Assembly (NCBI GenBank): GCA_027489965.1
Contig: JAIXZA010000001.1
Span: forward strand, 1-40,504
Direction: 5' to 3'
Origin: Verrucomicrobiaceae bacterium
GTDB taxonomy: Bacteria > Verrucomicrobiota > Verrucomicrobiia > Verrucomicrobiales > Verrucomicrobiaceae
DNA length: 40,504 nucleotides
The position numbers and the translations under genes were made by a program. Under the pieces are notes generated by a model. The model worked only from the letters and a program-made list of their open reading frames with translations. It was not told the origin of the DNA and did not search any database. Shown here piece by piece: positions 24,160-34,226 of this stretch. Each line of letters begins with the position of its first letter. The first letter of the stretch is position 1.

Positions 24160-25044
24160 TTAAACAATGGACGGCAGCGAGATCTGCGTGAGCAAAACAT
24201 GATTGCCGCCGGCGGCGACGGTGACGCAGGCATCTCCTGCGTTGGCAGCTTCGACGCATAAAAAGCCGTGGTAGGCCTCGTCTGGCAGGTCGGCGAGACG
24301 CTTGGATTTTTCGATCCATGGATTCCAGACGACCGTGGTACCACTGCCGAGCTTGTTGACGACGAGGTTTCGTTTTAAAGCTCGGTCTTCGACGATCACG
24401 CCGCCTGTGCTGGCATATTGACGATCTACCTCGCCTTCGAAAACAATGTCACCCACTTGATCACGCATGACTCGCTCGCCGACTGTGTCCAGATACTTGG
24501 TTTCATCCAGACCTTTGACTGTGATTTGCTTGATGTCACCGACGGTCAAATAAGTATGCAGCGCTTCGCCCAAAACGAAGGCAGTATCTCCCGTGTTTTG
24601 GGTCATGAGGGATACTTCCAGCGCAGCTCCAATGCTGATGCCCAAATGGCAGACGAAATCGTGTGGCCATAGTGCCTTGGTTTCTTCGCTGCTTTGAAGC
24701 TTAAACAACATAGCTACATGGCCTTCTTTAGCGTCGGCTCGTAGCAGCTTCCAAGGGCGTGTTCGGGCGATGCCATGCATCGGCATGGTGGCATCGGTCG
24801 GATGACTACCAAACCAGGGCCAACAGATAGGGATGCCGCCACGGATGGCTTTTCCAGGAGCAAGGACGGCATCTGGGCTCATGTAGAGAACAGGAGCTTC
24901 CTGTCCAGTGGGTTTCCAGTCCATGACATGCGCGCCATTCACTGCAATCCGAGCGGTCGCTGCAGGATGGTTGATGACGTAGATCGGGTAACCGGGGATG
25001 GAGTCTTCAAGGGTGATGCAATCAGGCAGTGTCATGGCCTGCAA
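24160..25044 (-). CDS. D-hexose-6-phosphate mutarotase (YeaD-type)
   Basis: A 294-residue protein of the aldose 1-epimerase superfamily, YeaD subgroup. It interconverts alpha and beta anomers of hexose 6-phosphates. Diagnostic blocks are AIRGGIPICWPWFGSH (66-81), PMHGIARTRPW (88-98, with H90 and R94), EALHTYL (H163, the catalytic base-type His), WNPWIEKSKRLADLPDEAY and FLCVEAAN with E265 as the catalytic Glu. The length is normal. It is the last gene of an Lhr-PQQ propeller-mutarotase run, 48 bases after the propeller gene. Its start could also be M4 (25035). Confidence 0.93.
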   Translation of the reverse strand: MQAMTLPDCITLEDSIPGYPIYVINHPAATARIAVNGAHVMDWKPTGQEAPVLYMSPDAVLAPGKAIRGGIPICWPWFGSHPTDATMPMHGIARTRPWKLLRADAKEGHVAMLFKLQSSEETKALWPHDFVCHLGISIGAALEVSLMTQNTGDTAFVLGEALHTYLTVGDIKQITVKGLDETKYLDTVGERVMRDQVGDIVFEGEVDRQYASTGGVIVEDRALKRNLVVNKLGSGTTVVWNPWIEKSKRLADLPDEAYHGFLCVEAANAGDACVTVAAGGNHVLLTQISLPSIV

Positions 25045-25092
25045 AATAGACCTGCACGGCAGGGATGCATCTACGAATTGCAGCCTTTTTGA

Positions 25093-26652
25093 TCACTTCT
25101 CAGGTCGAAGATCAAAGCACACCACTTTTTCTCGCTGGCGGACCACGAGCTTGCCATTGCTCAGGGCAGGGGAGGTGCAGCCCATGCCTTCGATTTTAGG
25201 TCGTGCGATTTGTGTGCAGGCATCGGGCGTTGCTTTGACCATGCGTAAGTGGGTGCCGTTACTCTCAAAGACCATCAGTTTGCCATCGGCTAGAATAGGG
25301 GAGGTGATCGTGCTGTTCACCTCATTTTCGACCCAGGACACTTTGCCAGAGGCTAATTCGACGCACTGGTTCTTTCCTCCACAGGTCAGATAGACATGGT
25401 TTTCATGAATGATCGGGCTGCCACTGTAGCGCATGGTGACCCAGAAGTGTGACCAGATAGCTTTGGGTTTCTCATTTTTTTGCCATTCATAGGCGCGCAA
25501 TCCGACATCCTTGGCACCACTATAAATCACCAGCCAGTCTCCTTGAGTCACGGGAGTTGACTGGCCCCCACCTTCCACTTCCCACAGCACACTACCATCT
25601 TTGGGGGAAAGGCCCTGGAGGCTGTTGTTCCCTGTGATGAGTAGTACAGGCTCTCCTGAGGTTGGTGCCCACCACGTGGGGCTGCCAGTGTTGCTACGCG
25701 CGTGTTTTTGATCCCAAAGCAGCTTGCCATCTGTCACTGAGTAAGCCTGGGCCGTGCCGGCAGCAAGATAGAGTGTTTCTCCGACGACGAGAGGAGATGC
25801 GGCCGGCCCCTGCGAGGCTAGGGCCGCTTTCCAGATTAGTTTGCCATCCTTTTGGTTCACGCAGTAGAGATGTGTGCTGCACGCAGCAAAGACTCGCCCG
25901 TCCACCACAGCGGCTGTGCTGCTGGAGCTGCGCCCGCTTGGCTTACCTTCGGTTTCAAACTTCCACACTTGTTTACCGGTGTTCATGTCCAAGCAGATGA
26001 TGACATCCTTGGCTACTTTGATGGTGTTTGGCACTGCGCTGAGTAGTTTTTCCTTCACCGCTTCGGAGAATTTCTCCTCTTCCATCCAGGCTTTAAAGGC
26101 TTCTGCTGTGGCAAAGGGTTTGCCTTCTTTCTTGGCCACTTTGGCTAATTCTTCGAGGGGTAACGCTGTTTTGCCAGCCTTGAATCGGGATTCTGCCCAT
26201 TTGCCCAAGCTGACATCTTCTTTGGGAGTCAGATTTTCTTTTCGCCAAGCCAGCATCCATTCATCAAATTTAGAGCCACGCATGGCGGGCAGATTGAGGC
26301 GGGTTTCCTCCATCTTTTTCATGAGTTCAGGCGAGACACCTCGATAGTTCATCTGCTGCATCGTCTCGCTGTCGATCTCTCTTTGCTGCGAAGGAATGCG
26401 TTCATGCCAGACCACGGACAGGATTATCTGCTCGCCCGAGATGACCGGACTGCCATGGCCGCCGTAGTGATCACTGGGAATGAAGTCACTCTCCCAGACC
26501 TTCTTCAGTCCAGCCTCAGGAAAGCTCTCCGCAATCGGTGTGGTATCGACAGAGACTCCATCTCGATTCGGTCCACGCCACTGTGGCCAGTCGGCAAAAA
26601 CGAGTGGTTGGGAGAACGTAGCAACAGTGATTAAAGAAAGAAATACACGCAT
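25093..26652 (-). CDS. Exported PQQ-like beta-propeller protein with helical insertion
   Basis: A 519-residue protein with a signal peptide (MRVFLSLITVATFSQPLVFA) and the opening DWPQWRGPNRDG that marks the secreted propeller family of Planctomycetes and Verrucomicrobia. Blade motifs include IICLDMNTGKQVWKFETEG, LYCVNQKDGKLIWKAAL, AYSVTDGKLLWDQK, LQGLSPKDGSVLWEVEGGG and CVELASGKVSWVEN. Between the first and second blades (about residues 90-205) sits a charged helical insertion (SPELMKKMEETRLNLPAM, KFDEWMLAWRKENLTPKED, FKAWMEEEKFSEAVKEKLL) absent from the 15250 paralogue. Its role is unknown. Only 16 bases separate it from the lhr stop upstream. Confidence 0.9.
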   Translation of the reverse strand: MRVFLSLITVATFSQPLVFADWPQWRGPNRDGVSVDTTPIAESFPEAGLKKVWESDFIPSDHYGGHGSPVISGEQIILSVVWHERIPSQQREIDSETMQQMNYRGVSPELMKKMEETRLNLPAMRGSKFDEWMLAWRKENLTPKEDVSLGKWAESRFKAGKTALPLEELAKVAKKEGKPFATAEAFKAWMEEEKFSEAVKEKLLSAVPNTIKVAKDVIICLDMNTGKQVWKFETEGKPSGRSSSSTAAVVDGRVFAACSTHLYCVNQKDGKLIWKAALASQGPAASPLVVGETLYLAAGTAQAYSVTDGKLLWDQKHARSNTGSPTWWAPTSGEPVLLITGNNSLQGLSPKDGSVLWEVEGGGQSTPVTQGDWLVIYSGAKDVGLRAYEWQKNEKPKAIWSHFWVTMRYSGSPIIHENHVYLTCGGKNQCVELASGKVSWVENEVNSTITSPILADGKLMVFESNGTHLRMVKATPDACTQIARPKIEGMGCTSPALSNGKLVVRQREKVVCFDLRPEK

Positions 26653-26668
26653 GACTTGTCGTCCAACG

Positions 26669-29278
26669 TCAGGATTTGTGCCTGACTTGCAGTGAATCTA
26701 CAGTGTTCGTCTTTCGCTCAAACTCACGCCATAGCCGCTCGATGGCTTCTTCTGGATCTTCCAACATCATGCCCTCTTTGATCTTGCTGGCAAAGATGCC
26801 AAAGGAAAAAGTCGTCACGACAGGCACATTGACTAGATGCCAGGCCAGACCACTGACATGCTCTAAAAATCCTATCGCACGAGGTAGGTCCAGAAACGAA
26901 TGAGTCGATTCGCGGTAGGACTGCACCAGGATGGGGTGATCTGGTTCATGCTCACTGAGCACGCGAAAGAGAATCTCGCTGCTCCATCGCAGGTCTTTGA
27001 TCTTTCGCTCATGGCCGGGGCGATTTCTCGGCACCATGAGTCCTGTTTGTGCTACGCCGCGGAAGTTCCATTTCACTAGTTCACTATGCTCCAGGGCTGC
27101 GTGCATGTCAGACTCAGGATCACCCGTCTGAAATAGCTCCTTCCAGGCATCGAGCTCAAGATCCTGAAAGCTGCGCAGAGTGAGCAAAAAGCCGTAGTCG
27201 TCGATGGTCACCATGGCGTTGCCTCCCACGGCTTCTTTGATGCGATGAGCGATGATGCGACTCAGGGCATCATTGGCACTACGTCCGATCAGGCTATGAA
27301 AAAAGAAGTGCACGAGGTCTTTTTCGCTGCCCTCACGATCATCAATGAAACGTTCGATGAGAAAGCTATCCTCTGTCGGAATTTTGGAAACTCGTTGTTG
27401 ATTTTGGCAGTGCTTCAGGATGGCTTCGGCATTGGTTTGTGAAATGACATAGCGTTCCACCAACCAATCCTGAGTCTCCTCAGATGACTCTTGCTTTAAT
27501 CGGTGGCTAAGTTCAGTTCTCAAGCCTGCCACCTCCCTCGCTAAACCAGACGCCAGCGGCATTTTGTTGGCATTCCAGGCGGGCACAGTGGGTAATTTGC
27601 CCGTAGCATCTTCTACTTTCACTTCAGCCACACCCGTCTCGATCAGCTTCACAATGCGACCCGCTAAAACAAAGATATCGCCGATTTTAAGTCGCTTTAA
27701 AAAGCTCTCTTCGATCTGTCCGAGTCGGCGCTTTTTCAGAATCACACTGACCATTCCTTCCGTATGGATCACGCCGATATTGGCTAAATAATCGCGCTCC
27801 ACCTTTTTGTTCGGCACTGCCAGGCAATCATCTATCCAAGTGATCTTGCCAAAAATGTCTCGGTATTGCTTCTCTAGAGATCGGCCTCCGCCTTCCAGAT
27901 ACTGGGTCAAGCGATCAAACTCCACGTCTGTCACTTCGCGGAAAGCATAGGCAGACCGGAGGGTGGTTAAAGCAAGCTCTCGCGTATAAACGCTTTCCAT
28001 GGCCATACCGACGAGATGCTGAGCCAGCACGTCGAGTGGTTTTTCCAGCGGACGCACGGCATCGAGCTGCACCGCGCGCGTCATCTCGGCGCAAACCAAG
28101 CACTCCATTAGGTCATTGACATTTGTGGCTACCAAGATGCCATGGCTCTCAGCATGAATGCTGTGTCCACTGCGGCCTATTCTTTGCAATGCTCGGTTAA
28201 TTCCTTTTGGGGTCGAGATCATGACCACGCAATCCACACTGCCGATATCGACGCCTAACTCCAAGCTTGTGCTGCATACCACAGCCCTAAGTTGTCCATT
28301 TTTTAGCCGATCCTCCACATCCAATCGCAGGTCGCGATCCAGAGACGCATGATGCGCCTCGATCTTATTCGCTAGCTTAGGCAGGGCCTGCTTTAATCGG
28401 AGGGCGATGCTTTCTGTGCTGCTGCGCGTGTTGCAAAAGACGATCACGCTTCGGTGCTTTTCCACGATTTGGGCGATGTCTTGCATCACTCGTCCTGCCG
28501 TGTATCCCGCGGGTGGATAGGGATCACGTCGGAGTGGTGACAGCACCTCCACACGCCGCCGCCGCTCCATCCTGGCCTCCACGATCTCACAGGCCCGCCC
28601 TTGGCCCGCTAGAAACTCTGCCAGCAGTGGTAACGGGGATGCTGTGGCGGACAGGCCAATCCTGGTTAGTCCTCCTTTTAAGCGCCTTTGCAACCGCTCA
28701 AGGCTAAGTGTCAAATGCGCACCACGCTTGTTTTCAGCCAGTGCATGAAGTTCATCCACGATGACAAATCGCACCTCGCTCAGTGCCTCGGCCCATCCCG
28801 CCTGGGGCAAAAGAATGGCCAAGCTCTCCGGTGTCGTCAGTAGGATATGCGGTGGCTTGCGTTTTAGCTTTGCCCGTTCCGCGGCCGTCGTATCACCAGT
28901 GCGCACACCGATTCGGATCACTTCCTCCATCCCTAGTCCCTTCAAAGCCGGTAGCAGATTCTTTTGAATGTCATAAGTCAGTGCCCGCAGGGGTGAGACA
29001 TACACGCACTGGATCCGATCTCCGAGCGTCCCAGCCTCATGCGCCCTGACCAGATGATCCAGCACGCCTAGAAATCCTGCCAGAGTCTTTCCGCTGCCTG
29101 TTGGTGAAGACAGTAGCACCGACTTCCCTTCAAGAATGTGTGGCAGCGTTAGTTCCTGCGCCTCCGTCAGTTTTCCGAACGCCTTTTTGATCCATTTCAA
29201 AAGTCGCGGATGCAACGCCACCGCCCCGTCGCTCACTGGCGGGAGAGTGACTGCTTTGGATGTCTTTTGGCGTGGCAT
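26669..29278 (-). CDS. lhr: Lhr-type DEAD/DEAH helicase
   Basis: An 869-residue superfamily 2 helicase of the Lhr core type, acting in DNA repair or RNA-DNA remodelling. Motifs: Q-like LTEAQELTLPHIL, Walker A SSPTGSGKT at 57-65, Ia VSPLRAL, Ib TTPESL, II DELHA at 175-179, III SATAS at 210-214, and the second RecA domain with VFCNTRSSTES, ICSTS-like VVCSTSLELGVDIGSVD and VI QRIGRSGHS. A winged-helix and Lhr-specific C-terminal domain follows to residue 869. The length fits the Lhr core rather than the 1500-residue E. coli form. The usual metallophosphoesterase neighbour is missing. The first ATG at 29278 follows a small hairpin-forming sequence (CATCGA...TCGATG, 29287-29304). Confidence 0.94.
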   Translation of the reverse strand: MPRQKTSKAVTLPPVSDGAVALHPRLLKWIKKAFGKLTEAQELTLPHILEGKSVLLSSPTGSGKTLAGFLGVLDHLVRAHEAGTLGDRIQCVYVSPLRALTYDIQKNLLPALKGLGMEEVIRIGVRTGDTTAAERAKLKRKPPHILLTTPESLAILLPQAGWAEALSEVRFVIVDELHALAENKRGAHLTLSLERLQRRLKGGLTRIGLSATASPLPLLAEFLAGQGRACEIVEARMERRRRVEVLSPLRRDPYPPAGYTAGRVMQDIAQIVEKHRSVIVFCNTRSSTESIALRLKQALPKLANKIEAHHASLDRDLRLDVEDRLKNGQLRAVVCSTSLELGVDIGSVDCVVMISTPKGINRALQRIGRSGHSIHAESHGILVATNVNDLMECLVCAEMTRAVQLDAVRPLEKPLDVLAQHLVGMAMESVYTRELALTTLRSAYAFREVTDVEFDRLTQYLEGGGRSLEKQYRDIFGKITWIDDCLAVPNKKVERDYLANIGVIHTEGMVSVILKKRRLGQIEESFLKRLKIGDIFVLAGRIVKLIETGVAEVKVEDATGKLPTVPAWNANKMPLASGLAREVAGLRTELSHRLKQESSEETQDWLVERYVISQTNAEAILKHCQNQQRVSKIPTEDSFLIERFIDDREGSEKDLVHFFFHSLIGRSANDALSRIIAHRIKEAVGGNAMVTIDDYGFLLTLRSFQDLELDAWKELFQTGDPESDMHAALEHSELVKWNFRGVAQTGLMVPRNRPGHERKIKDLRWSSEILFRVLSEHEPDHPILVQSYRESTHSFLDLPRAIGFLEHVSGLAWHLVNVPVVTTFSFGIFASKIKEGMMLEDPEEAIERLWREFERKTNTVDSLQVRHKS

Positions 29279-29395
29279 AGCAGCGACATCGAGCTACGTC
29301 GATGAGTCGAATGTTTTTAGCATGTCAAAGTGGTTAGGCAACTAACGGCAATTGCGCTCAATAGTCTTTACGTCGGGTGCCTCTTTGCGGGTAAC

Positions 29396-32300
29396 TTAAA
29401 CTCGGGTCAATTGCCGACGTAGAGAGAATTCTACCGCTGCAATGATCAGGGAAATGGAGAAGAAGATCACCAGTCCATTGATCCAGAGCGTGCTGAACTC
29501 GGTGCCGAAGTAGCGTTTGGTGGTGCCAAAGAAGACATTAGGGCTGCGCTTGCGACGGTAGTCTTCACGTTCCATTTCGGCTTTGGTGACTAGGTCAAGG
29601 ACTTTGCGGTTCACATACACTTCTTCGGCACTGACACCGTCCTGCTGATCCAGAGCGGACTTAAGCAATTGAGGCGTGACTTTACCACGAATGGCTGCGT
29701 CACGGATCTCGATGAGTTTTCGGGCAGCTTCGTTTTTATCTTTGGCATAGAGGCCCGAGACGACCGCTAGCCCTTGCTTGGCTGTGTCTAGCTCACGCTG
29801 CTGAGTCGGGGTCATCTTGATCTCTGGAGGCAAACTGACGAGTTCTTGAATGCGTTGTTCAAGTTGGTCTTGGGCTGCGGTGAGTGGATTCAGCTTTGCC
29901 TGGGAGATGAGCATGGCCTCATAGCTCCAGCGCAGTGGCATGAATTGGCAGATGAAAGGGACCTTCAGTTTGCTGGCTTCATCTTCTTCTGTGACACCTG
30001 CTTTTTCCAGCCAGCGAGTGACGGAATAAACGAAGTCCAAGTTTTTATTCATCTCCTCATACTTAATGAGAGCCCCACCAAGGATGATCTGAGGAATCAA
30101 GATGAGTGGGATGGCATTGATGGCGGTGCGATTATCCGTGACGACGCTGGAGATAAGCAGCCCCAGGCAGGCACCGGTAAGGGCGGTGATAAACATCCAC
30201 CATAGATGCGGGAAGAACATGTCCTGAATCTCCAGGACCCAGTTCCCGATCAAGAGGTAGATGACGCACTGGATTAGCGCAAAGGTGCTCAAAGAGGTGA
30301 TCTTCCCCATCAGATAGTAAAAGGTGCGCAGGTTGTGATTGCGCTCTCGGCTGAGCAAGTGGCGATCCCGAATGATCTCGTCGGCACTATTGGTTAAGCC
30401 GAGAAACATGGCTACCACCAGGCTCATGAAGAGGTAAGTGGGGATATGAAAGGCTGTAGCAAAGGTGTAATTTTCCTCCTCGCTGTATTTTAGTACGCTG
30501 GAAATTAGGAAGGCCAGCAGTGGTGCCTCAAGCAGGGTCGTTAGCAGATTGGTACGGTTGCGCAGCTTCGAGAGAAAGGCGCGCTTGAGCATCGTATAAA
30601 ATAAGATGCTCTCTTCACGAAGTGTGTGCTTGGGCGGTTTTGGCACCGCGCGTGATCGCTTGCTGGCATTGCTGTCCTCCCTCGGTCGGGCGATCAGATT
30701 GGTGCTGCCAGGGAAGGCTTGTGCTTTGGCCATGCTCTCTAAGAGCAGATGACTCTGATAGCGATCACGCCAAAAATTGGGCGGAAAGCGGCGTGCGGCG
30801 ACCATGTGGCCGTCAGCACTGCGCTCTTGAATGATGTCACCACTGATATCTCGCAAAGGCGTCTCTAGAACGTCAAAGACAAAGTCTGGTGTCATGTTGC
30901 TCGGCATCTCGGCATCACGCTGGCCTGTCTCGTCATTGTAGGCTTTCCAGTAATAATCCAGCAGTCCCTGAGGTGTGCCGAAATAGGCCATTTTACCGCC
31001 TTTATCCAGCAGCAGGGCTTTATCAAACATTTGCAGCAGCCTCATGCTCGGCTGATGAATCGAAGTAAGCACGATCTTATGTCTGGCGAGGCTGCGGATG
31101 ATCTCAAGCACGTGCTCACTGTCTTTGGAGGATAGGCCTGAGGTTGGCTCATCAAACAAATACACATCCGAGATGCCGATCATGTCTAGACCGGCATTGA
31201 GTCTTTTACGCTCGCCACCGCTGAGAAATTTTTGTTGGGGTGTGCCTGCTAGCCGCTGGCGCATGTCGGCCAGTCCAAGTTCCGCCAGCTTGGCCTCCAC
31301 ACGTTTTCTGCGCTCTTCTGTCTTCAGATGTGGGCAGCGCACTGCCACGGAGAAGTCGAGATTTTCCTGCACCTTCAATAAGGGATCAAAGGCGTCATCC
31401 TGAGGAATGTAGGCGATGTAAGGTGTGAGGTTGGGCAGGTTGCTATAAAGAGAGAGGCCGTTCATCAGCACTTCGCCCCCTTTGGTTTTCAACTGCCCAC
31501 CGAGCACGCGTAGCAGGGTGCTTTTACCGCAACCACTGGGCCCCATGACGCAGATCATCTCACCTCGTCGGGCGATGAAGCTGATGCCGTCTAGCGCAGT
31601 GTCTTTGCTATCGAAGCGATGCGCAAGTTCGCGAATCTCCATTTGGCGGATGGTGTTTTTTTCTTCTTCAATGATGCGGTCACTGAAGTGACAACGAAGA
31701 AACTGGCCTTCGCCAAGAGTGATTGTATCGCCATCACTCAGCGAGATGCGTTCACGCACCGGCACCTCACCGATGAAGATAGGGCGGGAGGATCTTAGAA
31801 CTTCAAGCTTGCCATTTTTCTGAGCGTAGTTGCACTCGATTCGCAGCAGGATCTCTCCCTCGGTGTCTTCGGATAACAGGATGTCCCCTTCGTCTAGAAG
31901 TTCGGGTTTGTTGGAAACGAGATAGGTGTTGCGGCTGCCTTCAAGTCGAAACTGTCCACCAAACTCCTGAGCTCGTACGCGCAGGTCACGCAGTGAGATT
32001 TCGATCTCGCCATGAGCCACGATGCTGTCTTCGATACTAGCTTCGATGCGTACTCCTTCTTTCAGGGCAATGTCGGTCAAAGTGGCATCCGTATTACGCA
32101 GCGCCTCCACCGTAACGCCTAGGCCGAAGCTAACGCGCAGGTTGGTGCCTCGACCGCGCTGCTGGGAGATTTCAGCATCACCTGTATCCGTCAGCGTTAG
32201 GTATAACTGTGCACCCGTGACCGTCTTCTTGGAGTTGAAGTAGGCGATGAGGTCATTGTAATCCAAGGTGACGTCTTCCAGCACCACGCGCTCGCTAGGA

Positions 32301-33124
32301 TAGAGTCGGGAAAAGTCGCCCGGTGGCTGACGGCGGCTGCGCACCAAAATTGGCACATTGCCAGTGTTTTTCAGTAGCACGAGATTCTGATATCGGAATG
32401 CGACCACCTCGCAGTCAGTGGACAGAGATCTCAGTAAAACATCACAAGTGGCGGCGGAGCCAACGCGCAGTGTTTCCAAAGGCTGCCCTGTTTTGGGAGT
32501 GAATTCTTCTTCCTCCGGGCGTTCACCTGCGTTGAGTTGATAAACAATGTCGATGGCTTGGGCGGCGATGCCCAGATTCGTCATGAAGAGATAAAACTCC
32601 ACCATCTGACGCTGGCCAGACGCCGAGCGTGAGATGAGCAAGTAGAGCTGCACGCAGAGCAGGATCTTTTGTTCTGGCGACAGTTCGTGGTTCAGATCTT
32701 TGGCTCGCTGTCCTAGGTCCTGGGGTTGCTGTAGGGCCTCAAAATAAAGCCGCCGCATGTCGGCGTAAATGGCTCCGGAGTAGTCGTAGCGGAGATAGCC
32801 GAGTGAGGATTCAATTTCCTCTTCCTCCACATCACCATCCAGTTTCGAAAAGCCAGCAAAGACCTCAATTAACACTGGCAGCATGGCATTACGCGTCGCC
32901 CCGAGTTGCAGACCTTCTTGTGGCTTATTGAGCAGTCGATGCCACCAACTTCGTGCCGTCGCCACAGGACCGGAGACTTCCGGCTGGCGATTGATCTGGG
33001 GTCTCGGCATTTGAGAGGTGCTCATGGGGCGCTCTGGCGTTGCGACTATGGCGGGGGCCGGTGCTTTGACAACTGCGGGCTTGGAAGAATCAGGCCACAA
33101 AAAAGCCGCCCATGTGTCAACCAT
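29396..33124 (-). CDS. TerB-like / FHA-like / ABCG-type transporter fusion
   Basis: A 1242-residue multidomain protein. Residues about 78-190 are an all-helical TerB-like domain (AMLPVLIEVFAGFSKLDGDVEEEEIE). Residues about 215-480 are beta-rich with two FHA-like stretches (LRVGSAATCDVLLRSL; RPIFIGEVPVRERISLSDGDTITLG). The ABC ATPase has Walker A GPSGCGKST (528-536), signature LSGGERKR (634-641), Walker B LFDEPTSGL (D658, E659) and H690. An ABC-2 type permease with about six membrane helices follows (LLTTLLEAPLLAFLISSVL onward), with a long helical periplasmic-type insert before the last helix (ING LVIFFSISLIIAAVEF). It is an ABCG half-transporter, resembling FHA-linked Rv1747 in concept. It follows mdh by 21 bases. 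M34 (33025) is an alternative start. Confidence 0.92.
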   Translation of the reverse strand: MVDTWAAFLWPDSSKPAVVKAPAPAIVATPERPMSTSQMPRPQINRQPEVSGPVATARSWWHRLLNKPQEGLQLGATRNAMLPVLIEVFAGFSKLDGDVEEEEIESSLGYLRYDYSGAIYADMRRLYFEALQQPQDLGQRAKDLNHELSPEQKILLCVQLYLLISRSASGQRQMVEFYLFMTNLGIAAQAIDIVYQLNAGERPEEEEFTPKTGQPLETLRVGSAATCDVLLRSLSTDCEVVAFRYQNLVLLKNTGNVPILVRSRRQPPGDFSRLYPSERVVLEDVTLDYNDLIAYFNSKKTVTGAQLYLTLTDTGDAEISQQRGRGTNLRVSFGLGVTVEALRNTDATLTDIALKEGVRIEASIEDSIVAHGEIEISLRDLRVRAQEFGGQFRLEGSRNTYLVSNKPELLDEGDILLSEDTEGEILLRIECNYAQKNGKLEVLRSSRPIFIGEVPVRERISLSDGDTITLGEGQFLRCHFSDRIIEEEKNTIRQMEIRELAHRFDSKDTALDGISFIARRGEMICVMGPSGCGKSTLLRVLGGQLKTKGGEVLMNGLSLYSNLPNLTPYIAYIPQDDAFDPLLKVQENLDFSVAVRCPHLKTEERRKRVEAKLAELGLADMRQRLAGTPQQKFLSGGERKRLNAGLDMIGISDVYLFDEPTSGLSSKDSEHVLEIIRSLARHKIVLTSIHQPSMRLLQMFDKALLLDKGGKMAYFGTPQGLLDYYWKAYNDETGQRDAEMPSNMTPDFVFDVLETPLRDISGDIIQERSADGHMVAARRFPPNFWRDRYQSHLLLESMAKAQAFPGSTNLIARPREDSNASKRSRAVPKPPKHTLREESILFYTMLKRAFLSKLRNRTNLLTTLLEAPLLAFLISSVLKYSEEENYTFATAFHIPTYLFMSLVVAMFLGLTNSADEIIRDRHLLSRERNHNLRTFYYLMGKITSLSTFALIQCVIYLLIGNWVLEIQDMFFPHLWWMFITALTGACLGLLISSVVTDNRTAINAIPLILIPQIILGGALIKYEEMNKNLDFVYSVTRWLEKAGVTEEDEASKLKVPFICQFMPLRWSYEAMLISQAKLNPLTAAQDQLEQRIQELVSLPPEIKMTPTQQRELDTAKQGLAVVSGLYAKDKNEAARKLIEIRDAAIRGKVTPQLLKSALDQQDGVSAEEVYVNRKVLDLVTKAEMEREDYRRKRSPNVFFGTTKRYFGTEFSTLWINGLVIFFSISLIIAAVEFSLRRQLTRV

Positions 33125-33145
33125 GAGCGGCTTGAGAGTGCGGCA

Positions 33146-34135
33146 TTAGATCAGGCCCAACTCAGTCACGGCGACGCGCTCTTCTTTGAGTTCGTCTTCC
33201 GTGGCCTTGATACGAGCTTGGCTGAATTCATTGACAGGTACTCCCTGCACGATTTCCCATTTGCTGCCGTCCGTGCGGATCGGGAAGGAGAACATGAGAC
33301 CTTTGTCGATGCCATAGCTGCCATCACTGCAAACAGCAACGCTGGTCCAGTCACCTGTTGGTGTCGGGCTGGTCAAGCTGCGGATGGTGTCACAGGCAGC
33401 ATTGGCAGCCGAGGCAGCAGAGGAAAGTCCGCGTGCTTTGATGATGGCTGCTCCGCGTTGTTGCACTGTGCTGATGAAGTCACCTTTCAGCCAGTCGTGG
33501 TCGCTAATCACCTCTGTCGCGGGCTTGCCGCCGATCAGAGTGTTGTAGAAATCTGGATACTGTGTCGCGCTGTGATTACCCCAGATGGCCAAGTTTGAAA
33601 CCGTGCTGTGATGGACACCTGCCTTGGCGGCGAGTTGGCTTTTGGCACGATTTTCATCCAGGCGTGTCATGGCAAACCAGCGGTCTGCTGGAACGCCTTT
33701 GGCATTGTTCATGGCAATCAGACAGTTGGTGTTGCAAGGATTGCCAACAACGAGAACGCGCACATCGCTGGCGGCATTCTTCTCGATTGCCTGACCTTGG
33801 CCTGTGAAAATCTTGCCATTGATGTTGAGGAGATCTTTGCGCTCCATGCCAGCTTTGCGCGGCACGGAACCAACGAGGATGCCCCAATTGACGCCTTTGA
33901 AGCCTTCATTCAGATCAGCGGTCGGCGTGATGCTGTTGAGCAGCGGGAAAGCGCAGTCATCCAGTTCCATGCAGACACCGCCCAGGGCACCGAGGGCGGG
34001 CTCGATTTCGATGAGGCGGAGATTCACTGGCTGATCAGGGCCAAAGAGCGCACCTGAGGCGATGCGGAAGAGGAGGGAATAACCGATCTGACCGGCGGCA
34101 CCGGTGACTGCGACTGTGATGGGGGCTTTACTCAT
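33146..34135 (-). CDS. mdh: Malate dehydrogenase
   Basis: A 329-residue NAD-dependent malate dehydrogenase of the cytosolic/Chlamydia-Thermus type, interconverting malate and oxaloacetate. TGAAGQIG at 11-18 binds NAD. The substrate arginines are R93 and R99 ([13 protein letters not shown]), N132 is in GNPCNTN, R163 in LDENRAK, and the catalytic His is H188 in [12 protein letters not shown], paired with D160. The length matches the family. It is the probable first gene of an mdh-ABC transporter unit. A class I fumarase gene occurs at the right edge of the window but is not linked in an operon. Confidence 0.97.
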   Translation of the reverse strand: MSKAPITVAVTGAAGQIGYSLLFRIASGALFGPDQPVNLRLIEIEPALGALGGVCMELDDCAFPLLNSITPTADLNEGFKGVNWGILVGSVPRKAGMERKDLLNINGKIFTGQGQAIEKNAASDVRVLVVGNPCNTNCLIAMNNAKGVPADRWFAMTRLDENRAKSQLAAKAGVHHSTVSNLAIWGNHSATQYPDFYNTLIGGKPATEVISDHDWLKGDFISTVQQRGAAIIKARGLSSAASAANAACDTIRSLTSPTPTGDWTSVAVCSDGSYGIDKGLMFSFPIRTDGSKWEIVQGVPVNEFSQARIKATEDELKEERVAVTELGLI

Positions 34136-34226
34136 GGTTTATGGGGGAGTCTGGATGTTTCCCAGCCTACGCCTCACGGCAAGAAGAATCCGCATTTGAT
34201 TGCAGGCTAGATGGCGACGCCTGCTA

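Noticed and set aside
24148..24161. AAATCG/CGATTT inverted repeat between convergent genes
   Set aside because: The two-base loop cannot form a stable RNA hairpin and no T run follows; probably chance.
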